In this document: positions 1-6,064 of the stretch, piece after piece | How the letters are laid out: the number at the start of each line of letters is the position of its first letter | How positions within the stretch are numbered: position 1 is the stretch's first letter | NCBI GenBank assembly: GCA_030604975.1 | Contig: JAUVUV010000041.1 | Span: 1-10,379 of the forward strand | From: Candidatus Glassiibacteriota bacterium | GTDB lineage: Bacteria > Gemmatimonadota > Glassbacteria > GWA2-58-10 | Direction: 5' to 3' | Length of the DNA stretch: 10,379 nucleotides | Notes under the pieces: model-generated | Told to the model about the DNA's origin: nothing | What the model saw: only the letters and a program-made list of their open reading frames with translations | The model's database searches: none | Made by a program: the position numbers and the translations under genes

Positions 1-1155
1 CAGCGCCACGCCCCAGAAAACTGTGAAACCGCGGCTCAGTTTGAGGTATCTCTCAGCCGGCTTTTTGATCCTGGCAAGTGGCCGGACAATGTCCATCACG
101 CTGGTTGCGCTAAGGGCCTGAATCCCTGAGTCGAGTGTGGACATGGCAGCGCCGAACATTGCGGCGATCACCAGGCCGGCGGCAACCGGGGGAAAATGGT
201 GGACAATGAAATGGGGAAAGATCCTGTCCGCGTTGTCGATAGCCTCAATCGGCGGGTTTAGCTGGTAAAAGTAGCTCAGCAGCACCCCGACCAGCAGGAA
301 AAGCGCGAATTGAGGGATTATGATCAACCCGGAGCCGATCAGCGCCTTGCGCCCGTCGGCGAGGGTGCGGCAGGTGAGCAGGCGCTGGGCGAGCACCTGA
401 TCGGTGCCGTGGGAGGCCATGCCCAGGAAAGCCCCTCCTACAAGTCCACTCCAGAAAGTATATTTATCGGTCGGCTGGAGAGCGAAATCCCAGATTTGCA
501 GTTTGCCTTGTGCAGCGGCAGCAGAAAGCAGGCTCCAGACGTCCTGCGGGAACATTCCGACCAGGAGCCAGAGCGCGAGCACACCTCCGCCGAGCATGAT
601 CAAGGCCTGAATGACGTCGGTCCAGATAACGGCGCTGATTCCTCCGGCCCAGGTATAGAGTATCGTAACCGCGGCGATGATCAGTATCGCCACAGTTATC
701 TGCTCTGTGCCCAGGACCATGGTCAGCACAAGAGCCGCGGCATACAGCCGGACACCGCTACCCAGGACCTGGGTAAAGAAAAAGAGCCCTGAAGCGCAGT
801 TTCTTGCAGAGGGTCCGAAACGCCGGGCGAGAAATCCGTACACAGTGTAGGTGTCCTCTTTCAGGAAGGCTGGCAGGAAAAAGGCTGCCAGGATAATCCG
901 TGCGGCAAGGTATCCCAGGGTGAGTTGAAGAAACTGCATGTCGGTGGCGTAGGAAAGCGCAGGTACGCCGATAAAAGTGAGCACGCTCGTTTCAGTGGCT
1001 ACCACCGAAAGGCAGACCGCTGGCCAGGGGATATTGCGGTTGCCGAGAAAATAGGCGCGGCTGTCTGTCTGGAAGCGGGAGAGCCAGACCCCGAACCCGG
1101 TGATCAGCACCAGGTAAATGGCAATCACAGCTATGCTGGCAGCGGAGAGTTCCAA
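1..1155 (-). CDS. Sodium:solute symporter (SSS family), C-terminus cut off by window edge
   Basis: Inner-membrane secondary transporter coupling Na+ entry to uptake of a small solute such as a sugar, amino acid or carboxylate; the substrate cannot be told from sequence. The visible 385 codons hold about ten hydrophobic segments, starting with a helix at residues 5-25. Family hallmarks are the early FLGNRNIPWPAV segment (near residues 37-48), the WAGGISAVIWTDVIQ segment in mid-protein, and AAMSTLDSG near residues 336-344, whose STLDS lies in the helix forming the Na+ site in this family. Members are usually 500-550 residues, so roughly the last quarter is missing beyond position 1. The start is TTG at 1155: an in-frame TGA lies five codons upstream, no ATG or GTG lies between, and GAGGT sits nine bases before the TTG. 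The gene is 110 bases downstream of the 110-residue orphan and may share its transcript. Family is certain; substrate unknown. Confidence 0.93.
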   Translation of the reverse strand, partial: MELSAASIAVIAIYLVLITGFGVWLSRFQTDSRAYFLGNRNIPWPAVCLSVVATETSVLTFIGVPALSYATDMQFLQLTLGYLAARIILAAFFLPAFLKEDTYTVYGFLARRFGPSARNCASGLFFFTQVLGSGVRLYAAALVLTMVLGTEQITVAILIIAAVTILYTWAGGISAVIWTDVIQALIMLGGGVLALWLLVGMFPQDVWSLLSAAAAQGKLQIWDFALQPTDKYTFWSGLVGGAFLGMASHGTDQVLAQRLLTCRTLADGRKALIGSGLIIIPQFALFLLVGVLLSYFYQLNPPIEAIDNADRIFPHFIVHHFPPVAAGLVIAAMFGAAMSTLDSGIQALSATSVMDIVRPLARIKKPAERYLKLSRGFTVFWGVAL

Positions 1156-1265
1156 TTGACACTGACCTCAGCTGGGAAACGGAGGGAACCCCAATTCGGA
1201 AGACGCAATATAACTAAAGCAAAAGGGCAGATAAATGCAATAGTGAGATTGACAGGCCGACAGGC

Positions 1266-1598
1266 TCAGGCCAAGTTCTCCTGGCGGATATTTTTCGAGG
1301 AGGGTTTTTCCCGGTAGGTCTGGAGCAGTTTCTGGTAGCTCTCGATAAAACTATCCAGAGCTTCCAGGATGTTTTCGATCTCGCTGATCTTGAAGTCAAC
1401 GATACAGTCTCTGCGGAACTGGTAGTTGCCGAACTTGGTGAAAATGTAGTCGAACATCAGACGGATAGCGGAGAGCTTATCGTGCACGTCATCGGAGAAA
1501 TTCACGATATATTTAGAGGATTCGAGGTCGACCATCGCTTTTTGGAGGTCGAGGTAAGCTTTCTGAGTCTCGGCCAGGTTCCTCTCCATTTTTTTCAT
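1266..1598 (-). CDS. Small helical protein of unknown function (110 aa)
   Basis: I do not recognise a family. The product is about 110 residues, rich in charged and leucine residues, with no signal peptide or membrane segment. The N-terminal third (ERNLAETQKAYLDLQKAMVDLE) reads as an amphipathic helix that could form a coiled coil. It is followed by SDDVHDKLSAIRLMFDYIFTKFG and a second helical stretch from ISEIENILEAL to QKLLQTYREK, so a small cytoplasmic helical bundle is likely. The open frame continues upstream to a TTG at 1673. That TTG is part of a good -35 box, so I choose the internal ATG at 1598, which has GAGAG seven bases upstream; a second ATG at 1589 is also possible. Tandem promoters lie just upstream and the symporter gene just downstream. 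Function unknown; that it is a real gene is supported by promoter, ribosome site and non-random composition. Confidence 0.7.
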   Translation of the reverse strand: MKKMERNLAETQKAYLDLQKAMVDLESSKYIVNFSDDVHDKLSAIRLMFDYIFTKFGNYQFRRDCIVDFKISEIENILEALDSFIESYQKLLQTYREKPSSKNIRQENLA

Positions 1599-1645
1599 CA
1601 AAAGACTCTCAAAATGAATTATATATAATGCAAGCCTTATACTAC

Positions 1646-1673
1646 AATATAAATAAAAAATAAATTTTGTCAA
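1646..1673 (-). promoter_or_regulatory. Proximal promoter of the 110-aa gene (P1)
   Basis: On the minus strand TTGACA (1668-1673) is followed after 16 bases by TATATT (1646-1651). Transcription would start near 1638, about 40 bases before the ATG at 1598. The -35 box is a perfect sigma-70 match and the -10 box matches at five of six positions. It lies in very AT-rich DNA, which raises the chance-match risk. Confidence 0.6.
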
Positions 1674-1692
1674 CCTTCTTTCGCTCGCTACA

Positions 1693-1721
1693 TTTATACT
1701 CTAAAAACAAGAAACTTTCAA
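1693..1721 (-). promoter_or_regulatory. Distal promoter of the 110-aa gene (P2)
   Basis: TTGAAA (1716-1721) and TATAAA (1693-1698) on the minus strand, 17 bases apart, lie upstream of P1 in the same direction. Together they suggest tandem promoters, possibly for different conditions. From here to the terminator at 1868, roughly 1722-1867, I see AT-rich DNA with no gene or clear signal. Confidence 0.5.
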
Positions 1722-1867
1722 TAAAAATTTTTTTCCCGCCGATCCACAGTTTAAACGGTTTTCGACTATTTTTTCGAAACCTGAAGAGGCTAAAAGAGTT
1801 ACAAATCTGCTCGATTTCACATACTTGAGAGAACGCTACAAAAAAGGAGGGAAATTCTTAAATAGGA

Positions 1868-1894
1868 GGAAAAAAACCGCCCAAGAAGGCGGTT
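1868..1894 (-). terminator. Rho-independent terminator after the zinc-ribbon gene
   Basis: The seven-base arms at 1875-1881 (AACCGCC) and 1888-1894 (GGCGGTT) enclose a six-base loop. On the minus strand the hairpin runs directly into seven U residues (A run at 1870-1876 on the plus strand). It lies about 35 bases beyond the stop codon of the zinc-ribbon gene, the expected place for its terminator, and it separates that gene from the 110-aa gene. Confidence 0.85.
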
Positions 1895-1927
1895 AAAATT
1901 AAAAAAGGCTGAAATTGAAACGCAGGA

Positions 1928-2143
1928 TCAGTGAGGGATAAGAACCAGATTATTCTTTTCGGCTTCCTCCAAAGCGTGAATTACTTTCGACGGGGATCCG
2001 CTCTCAAGGGTCAGGAAACTAGTGAGAAATGTTCTCGAGCAATGCTTGCAGACCATACTTTTATGACCATTCGTTGCCGCTCCCTCGAAAAAAGAATCGA
2101 AACTTTCGGGATCAAGCGCTCCCAGATCACAATATTTACACAT
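1928..2143 (-). CDS. Small CxxC/CxxC zinc-ribbon protein (71 aa)
   Basis: A 71-residue protein with two cysteine pairs, CKYC at residues 2-5 and CKHC at 32-35, a spacing that fits a single zinc ribbon. The part after the second knuckle (SRTFLTSFLTLES...) looks like a short beta hairpin followed by a helix, SKVIHALEEAEKNN. There is no signal or membrane segment, so it should be cytoplasmic. Such mini-proteins may bind nucleic acid or a protein partner, or only store or sense zinc; I cannot assign a role. The frame opens 16 codons further upstream at 2191. However, GGAGGT lies three bases before the ATG at 2143, while the 2191 ATG has GGAGGGG at an unfavourable 15 bases, and the second start places CKYC at the very N-terminus. 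It is flanked by terminators on both sides, so it is probably its own transcription unit. No convincing promoter was found between 2144 and 2321. Confidence 0.75.
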   Translation of the reverse strand: MCKYCDLGALDPESFDSFFEGAATNGHKSMVCKHCSRTFLTSFLTLESGSPSKVIHALEEAEKNNLVLIPH

Positions 2144-2321
2144 TATACCTCCAGTCGCAGGGAGTTTAGCTGACGCTTTTATCTCAATCATTACTTAATA
2201 AATCGACCCCTCCACGGCTGAACTTTAAAAAACTATTCGCAACAAGTGAGATTAACAGTCGCAATGATTTCTCCGGCAGCAGAGATTGAATCAGGCCGCC
2301 ATCTTATACCACAGAGAGAAT

Positions 2322-2359
2322 AAAAAAAGCGGGTTTTTCAAGGAAAAAAACCCGCTTTT
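2322..2359 (-). terminator. Rho-independent terminator after the sigma-factor gene
   Basis: Fourteen-base arms at 2325-2338 and 2346-2359 (core GCGGG/CCCGC with A/T-rich ends) enclose a seven-base loop, with a U run on the minus strand. It starts 30 bases beyond the sigma-factor stop codon. Because the arms carry A and T runs on both sides it could work in both directions, but only the minus strand has a gene leading into it. Confidence 0.9.
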
Positions 2360-2388
2360 AGAAGGCTAAACCGGTTGTGCTATTTTAT

Positions 2389-3246
2389 TTAATTGAGGAA
2401 AGACTGGAGTGCTCTACTGCGCGAGACATGACGCAAACGGTTGATCGCTTTTTCTTTGATCTGGCGCACCCGCTCGCGGGTGATCCCGAGCACAGAGCCG
2501 ATCTGCTCGAGAGTCATCGGCTCCTGGCCGCCCAGGCCGAAATACAACCTGAGGATTTTGGCCTCGCGTTCCTTGAGCGTGCTCAGCGAACCCGCGATCG
2601 CGCTGCTCAGTGCGTTCTCAAATGCATTTTCGGCCGGACCGCGGTCGTAGTTGTCCGGCAGATAGTCGAGCAGGCGGTTGTCCTCACCCGGAGTGAGTGG
2701 GGCATCGAGCGAAAGGTGCGACTGGGAAATCGAAAGGGTTTTGCGCACCTCCTCGAGGCTGATATCCATTCCCTCGGCGATTTCTTCCACAGTAGGTTTG
2801 CGTCCGAGCTCCTGGGTCAGCCGGTTGCTTTTCTTGCCGATTTTGTATAGCGTACCCGCACGGTTCAGTGGAACGCGCACAATGCGCGACTGCTCGGCGA
2901 GCGCCTGAAGTATGGCCTGGCGAATCCACCACACCGCGTAAGAGATAAACTTAATCCCTTTGGTCTCATCGAATTTATGCGCTGCTCGGATCAGACCTAC
3001 ATTTCCCTCGTTAATCAGGTCAGAAAGAGCTACGCCCTGGTTCTGGTATTTTTTTGCCACGCTGACAACAAAGCGAAGGTTGCTGCGTGTAAGTTTTTCT
3101 AGAGAACTTTGCGAACCTTTTTTGATTTTTTTTGCCAGCTCGCCCTCATCTTCCCTGGACAACAGTGAATAGTTGCTGATTTCTTTCAGGTAAAGATCGA
3201 GCGAGCCTTCATCGAAAAACGATTTCTTGGAGTGGCTCGGTTTCAT
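2389..3246 (-). CDS. rpoD: Compact primary-type sigma-70 factor (RpoD/SigA)
   Basis: Directs RNA polymerase to promoters. The 285 residues hold region 1.2 (about 15-50, DLYLKEIS), region 2 (50-120) with the core-binding RPOD box around 76-97 (DLINEGNVGLIRAAHKFDE) and the -10-recognising FISYAVWWIRQAI, region 3 (about 121-205), and region 4. Region 4 ends in a helix-turn-helix, TRERVRQIKEKAINRLR at 256-272, which reads the -35 box. Region 1.1 and the non-conserved insert of proteobacterial RpoD are absent. This architecture and the wording of region 2 match the primary sigma factor of Bacteroidota and relatives, so it is more likely the housekeeping factor than an RpoS-type alternative. The ATG start has AGGAG nine bases upstream. 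It lies 53 bases after lepB, probably co-transcribed; a TATAAA in the gap could be a weak internal -10. Whether it is group 1 or group 2 cannot be settled from one window. Confidence 0.93.
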   Translation of the reverse strand: MKPSHSKKSFFDEGSLDLYLKEISNYSLLSREDEGELAKKIKKGSQSSLEKLTRSNLRFVVSVAKKYQNQGVALSDLINEGNVGLIRAAHKFDETKGIKFISYAVWWIRQAILQALAEQSRIVRVPLNRAGTLYKIGKKSNRLTQELGRKPTVEEIAEGMDISLEEVRKTLSISQSHLSLDAPLTPGEDNRLLDYLPDNYDRGPAENAFENALSSAIAGSLSTLKEREAKILRLYFGLGGQEPMTLEQIGSVLGITRERVRQIKEKAINRLRHVSRSRALQSFLN

Positions 3247-3299
3247 AAAAAGTAGCTCCTTACATTTATAAAATCGGATGAAACGATAATCACTTTAAA

Positions 3300-4001
3300 C
3301 TATTGAATAATATAACCGATTCGGCTAAAACGGGGCAGCCAGTGCTTGCGGTTCCAACTGAAATAAAGAATTATCGGACGTCCTTTGATCAAGGATCTGT
3401 CAACGAACCCCCAAAAACGGCTGTCGGCGCTTTCGTCCCGGTTGTCGCCGAGACAGAAATGTTTCCCCGCGGGCACGACAATCGGCCCGAAATTGTCACG
3501 TGTTGACTGATAACGCCCTTTAAATTTAGCTTTGGCTTCCTCTGTCAGGTACTGGTACTGCCAGCTGAAGCTGCTGGAATCGTACCATCTGTTGTCAGCA
3601 CGGCGGATTTTCGGATCGGTATGCTGCACGTAAGGCTCGTCCTGATAGACGTTGTTAATATAAAGTACCTTGTCCCGCATCTCGACTGTATCCCCGTTTG
3701 CTGCCACGCACCGTTTCACGTAGTCGAGTGAAGGGTCCAGAGGATATTTGAAAACAATTATGTCGCCTCTTTTAGGCGTGTCATAACCTGGCAGACGGAA
3801 GTTCGGCAGTTCAACGCTCAGAAAAGGCAATTTGCGGGGAGTAGTTGCGCCGTAGGCTAACTTGTTGACTAAAAGAAAATCCCCAACCAGCAGAGTGTTT
3901 TCCATCGAGCCGGTTGGGATCTTGAAGGCCTGTACCAGAAAGGTGCGGATTACAAGAAAAAGCACGAGAGCTAAACCGAGTGACTTTACCCACTCCTTCA
4001 A
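3300..4001 (-). CDS. lepB: Signal peptidase I
   Basis: Membrane-bound serine protease that removes signal peptides from exported proteins on the outer face of the inner membrane. It has 233 residues, with one membrane anchor at about 8-26. The nucleophile Ser32 lies in PTGSMENTL and the general-base Lys96 in YVKRCVA. The box KRGDIIVFKYP is at 77-87 and the signature GDNRDESADSRFWGFV at 185-200, so all catalytic elements are present. The start is TTG at 4001 with GGAG nine bases before it; the next ATG is Met33 inside the active-site motif and cannot be the start. The gene has its own promoter about 130 bases upstream and leads into the sigma factor. Likely clients in this window are the secreted glycosidase (ATA|G) and the right-edge secreted protein (AVA|Q). 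Confidence 0.96.
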   Translation of the reverse strand: MKEWVKSLGLALVLFLVIRTFLVQAFKIPTGSMENTLLVGDFLLVNKLAYGATTPRKLPFLSVELPNFRLPGYDTPKRGDIIVFKYPLDPSLDYVKRCVAANGDTVEMRDKVLYINNVYQDEPYVQHTDPKIRRADNRWYDSSSFSWQYQYLTEEAKAKFKGRYQSTRDNFGPIVVPAGKHFCLGDNRDESADSRFWGFVDRSLIKGRPIILYFSWNRKHWLPRFSRIGYIIQ

Positions 4002-4140
4002 TCCGCTTATCTCCAGGTTTTATTCACTAGGGCCAAATGAATTAAAGACGATCGATTAGCGACCTGTGAATTTAACTTATTGGAATGAAAAAAGTTACAA
4101 TATTAACCAGCACCAGGAGGAAAATAAATCAAGAATAACT

Positions 4141-4170
4141 AATATAATAACTTTAAAACTACTTTGTCAA
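4141..4170 (-). promoter_or_regulatory. Promoter of the lepB-rpoD unit
   Basis: TTGACA (4165-4170) and TATATT (4141-4146) on the minus strand are 18 bases apart, just beyond the stop codon of the HU-fusion gene. Transcription would start near 4134, giving lepB a leader of about 130 bases, longer than usual. The leader contains CCTCC (minus strand, opposite 4116-4120), which could in principle pair with GGAG of the lepB ribosome site, but I see no further riboswitch-like structure. Confidence 0.55.
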
Positions 4171-4189
4171 TATCTTATCCGGTTAATTT

Positions 4190-4852
4190 TCAACTGCTTT
4201 TTTCATCCACCTTTCGTCGCATTGCTCTGGAGAAACGAAGTTGGGCAACTTTGCGCTGGCTTATTTCAACTGGCTCTCCAGTTCTGGGATTGCGGCCGTC
4301 ACGGGCTGCGTATTCTGTAAGTCTAAATGTCCCGAAACTTTTCAGCACTACCGATCTACTCAGGCTTAACTCCTCGGAGATATTTTCCAGTATCGATTCG
4401 AGCACTTTTTTTACTGTCGCGCTCTTTATACCGGTTCTGGAGGTGATCCTGCCGATCAGTTCGGCCTTGGTAACATTGGGACTCGGTATTAGGAGGCGTT
4501 CCGAGGCGAAATGAGCCAGTTCCTCGTCCAATTCCTTCTGGGTAAGTTTGGTCGTGGCCACCAGCAATTGCCCCAGGCGGAACTGGCAATCCCCGGTTTT
4601 AACTTTTAAATCCTCGATCTGCTTCGGCGTGAGTATCTTGAGTTCGATCGCAGCTTCGATGAAATTCGATTCGGAGTTGTCCATGAGCTCGAGGATTTGT
4701 CCGACCTGTTTAAAAGTGATGAGGTCACTGGCCAGCGCCGCGGCTCCCAGGCTGTCGTGGAGGATTTCTTGCAGAACCAGCGCCTCCTCGATATCAGCTT
4801 GCCGCACCTTATCCTGCCGAATCAAAAACTGCCCGAACAACTCTTTTACCAT
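4190..4852 (-). CDS. HU/IHF-type DNA-binding protein fused to MshEN-like N-terminal repeats
   Basis: A 220-residue protein of two parts. Residues about 126-217 form a complete HU/IHF domain: the helical start VTKAELIGRITSRTG, FGTF at 173-176, and the DNA-binding arm signature GRNPRTGEPVEI at 186-197. That arm includes the proline (189) which in HU-family proteins intercalates at a DNA kink. Residues 5-117 look like three copies of a motif of the type 'LG.lLv..g.lt..ql.eal..Q', as in the N-terminal domains of type II secretion and MshE ATPases: LFGQFLIRQDKVRQADIEEAL (5-25), FIEAAIELKILTPKQIEDL (64-82) and RLGQLLVATTKLTQKELDEEL (92-112). There is no ATPase domain. It would act in the cytoplasm on DNA, with the repeats perhaps mediating assembly or binding a ligand such as c-di-GMP (inference; MshE binds it through this fold). 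The ATG start has AGAGG five bases upstream. Confident on HU, moderate on the repeats. Confidence 0.85.
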   Translation of the reverse strand: MVKELFGQFLIRQDKVRQADIEEALVLQEILHDSLGAAALASDLITFKQVGQILELMDNSESNFIEAAIELKILTPKQIEDLKVKTGDCQFRLGQLLVATTKLTQKELDEELAHFASERLLIPSPNVTKAELIGRITSRTGIKSATVKKVLESILENISEELSLSRSVVLKSFGTFRLTEYAARDGRNPRTGEPVEISQRKVAQLRFSRAMRRKVDEKSS

Positions 4853-4900
4853 TAGAGCCTCTTCTCTTCAGTAATTTAGATCCTGGTAAAGATATCGGTA

Positions 4901-4954
4901 AGTAAAAGACTTAATCTTTAGGTGTTTCTTTTTACTCGCAGTAAAGACTTTATC
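4901..4954. repeat. Imperfect direct repeat in the trxB / HU-fusion intergenic region
   Basis: AGTAAAAGACTTAATC at 4901-4916 recurs as AGTAAAGACTTTATC at 4940-4954, with one gap and one mismatch, 24 bases apart. The second copy covers the -10 box of the minus-strand promoter and the first lies downstream in its leader. A pair of operator sites is possible; chance in AT-rich DNA is the alternative. Confidence 0.4.
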
Positions 4955-4976
4955 ATAAATTTCCGGTGTTTGTCAA
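4947..4976 (-). promoter_or_regulatory. Promoter of the HU-fusion gene
   Basis: TTGACA (4971-4976) is followed after 18 bases by TAAAGT (4947-4952) on the minus strand. The -35 box is perfect and the -10 box matches at four of six positions. The predicted start near 4940 leaves a leader of about 85 bases before the ATG at 4852. Confidence 0.5.
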
Positions 4977-5005
4977 GCGGAATTACCTTGCAGGCGGTTG
5001 CTTGG

Positions 5006-5034
5006 TTGCGGTTAGTAGAACTGATGTTTATATT
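5006..5034 (+). promoter_or_regulatory. Candidate trxB promoter
   Basis: TTGCGG (5006-5011) and TATATT (5029-5034) are 17 bases apart on the plus strand, about 85 bases before trxB. The -10 box is good and the -35 box modest. It is divergent from the HU-fusion promoter, with the two -35 boxes about 30 bases apart. Confidence 0.45.
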
Positions 5035-5118
5035 TTTATCCACTATCTCTTATCTCTGCCGCAGGTGCGAAAAGAGAGGCACGAGTCGAAACCCAATTCC
5101 TTTTGGAGAAGGTAAATT

Positions 5119-6060
5119 ATGAGTGAAAAAAACAAATATAATCAGCAGATAATAATCGGCAGCGGCGTGGCGGGCTTGACTGCCGCAATCTATTCGGCCA
5201 GGGCCGTGCTGGAACCACTGGTTTTCGAGGGGGACCTGCCCGGAGGCCAGCTTACTCAAACCACAGAGGTAGAGAATTACCCTGGTTTTGAAGAGGGCAT
5301 TCTCGGCTCCCAGCTGATGGAGGTGATGAAAAAGCAGGCTACACGTTTCGGGGCACGGTTTGTTTCTCGAAAGGTCGAGAAGGTAGATCTGAGAGAAGGC
5401 TCGCTTTCCCTGACTGCAGGTGAAGAAACCTATGCCGCCGATTCAGTGATTATTGCCACCGGGGCAGCCCCCCGTTTTCTGGGCCTGGAAAATGAAAAGA
5501 GTTTCATGGGCCGGGGGGTAAGCACGTGCGCCACCTGTGACGCATTTTTCTACCGGGGCAAGAAAGTGGTGGTGGTTGGCGGCGGAGACTCAGCCATGGA
5601 GGAATCCTCATTTATCACTAAGTTCGCCTCGGAGGTTACCATAGTCCACCGCCGGGACCAGCTTCGCTCCTCCAAAATTATGCAGGAGAGGGTATTCAGC
5701 AACGATAAAATCAAGATTATCTGGGATACAATTGTTACCGACATTATCGGCACCGAGAAAGAGGGGGTGAAAGCGGTGATGCTCGAAAATGTCAAAACCG
5801 GTGAGAAAACAGAGTATCTTACCGACGGATTTTTCCTGGCAATCGGCCATATCCCGAACAGCCAGATTTTTAAAGGCCAGATCGATCTTGACGAGGAGGG
5901 ATATATCCTGGTTCATGACAGTATCAAAACCAGCGTGCCCGGAGTGTTCGCCGCCGGTGATGTTGTGGACCGCGTTTACCGCCAGGCGGTGACCGCCGCC
6001 GGGATGGGCTGCATGGCGAGCCTCGATGCAGAGAAATATCTGGCCTCCCTGAATAGATGA
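5119..6060 (+). CDS. trxB: Thioredoxin reductase (NADPH)
   Basis: Cytoplasmic flavoenzyme that passes electrons from NADPH through FAD and a cysteine pair to thioredoxin. It has 313 residues, normal for the low-molecular-weight bacterial type. The FAD-binding GSGVAGLTAAIYSARA is at 14-29, GGQLTQTTEVENYPGF at 42-57, and the redox-active CATC at 137-140. The NADPH-binding GGGDSA is at 154-159, with HRRDQLR at 177-183, the motif that in this family reads the 2'-phosphate of NADPH rather than NADH. GVFAAGDVVDRVYRQ near the C-terminus is the second FAD site. The ATG has GGAGAAGG upstream, the AAGG part six bases away. The gene stands alone: it is divergent from the HU-fusion gene and followed by a structured gap. 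No clear simple terminator with a long U run follows. Confidence 0.97.
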   Translation: MSEKNKYNQQIIIGSGVAGLTAAIYSARAVLEPLVFEGDLPGGQLTQTTEVENYPGFEEGILGSQLMEVMKKQATRFGARFVSRKVEKVDLREGSLSLTAGEETYAADSVIIATGAAPRFLGLENEKSFMGRGVSTCATCDAFFYRGKKVVVVGGGDSAMEESSFITKFASEVTIVHRRDQLRSSKIMQERVFSNDKIKIIWDTIVTDIIGTEKEGVKAVMLENVKTGEKTEYLTDGFFLAIGHIPNSQIFKGQIDLDEEGYILVHDSIKTSVPGVFAAGDVVDRVYRQAVTAAGMGCMASLDAEKYLASLNR

Positions 6061-6064
6061 TATC

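Noticed and set aside
310..792. Long plus-strand open frame of 160 codons.
   Set aside because: It is antisense to the symporter, which has clear family motifs throughout; the plus-strand product is low in hydrophobic structure and has no recognisable domain.
1599..1673. N-terminal extension of the 110-residue protein by 25 codons from a TTG start.
   Set aside because: The TTG is the -35 box of a good promoter, the extension is very AT-rich, and the internal ATG at 1598 has a better ribosome site.
1841..1870. Two GGAGG sequences on the plus strand (1846-1850 and 1864-1868) resembling ribosome-binding sites.
   Set aside because: No start codon follows at a usable distance and the DNA after them is the minus-strand terminator.
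2144..2191. Sixteen-codon extension of the zinc-ribbon protein to an earlier ATG.
   Set aside because: The upstream GGAGGGG is 15 bases from that ATG, while GGAGGT sits directly before the ATG at 2143.
2377..2850. Plus-strand open frame of 157 codons.
   Set aside because: Lies opposite the sigma-factor gene and its terminator side; a product of codon bias in the real gene.
4112..4125. AGGAGG on the plus strand upstream of 4141.
   Set aside because: No start codon at suitable spacing and no plausible plus-strand gene; it lies in the leader of lepB on the other strand.
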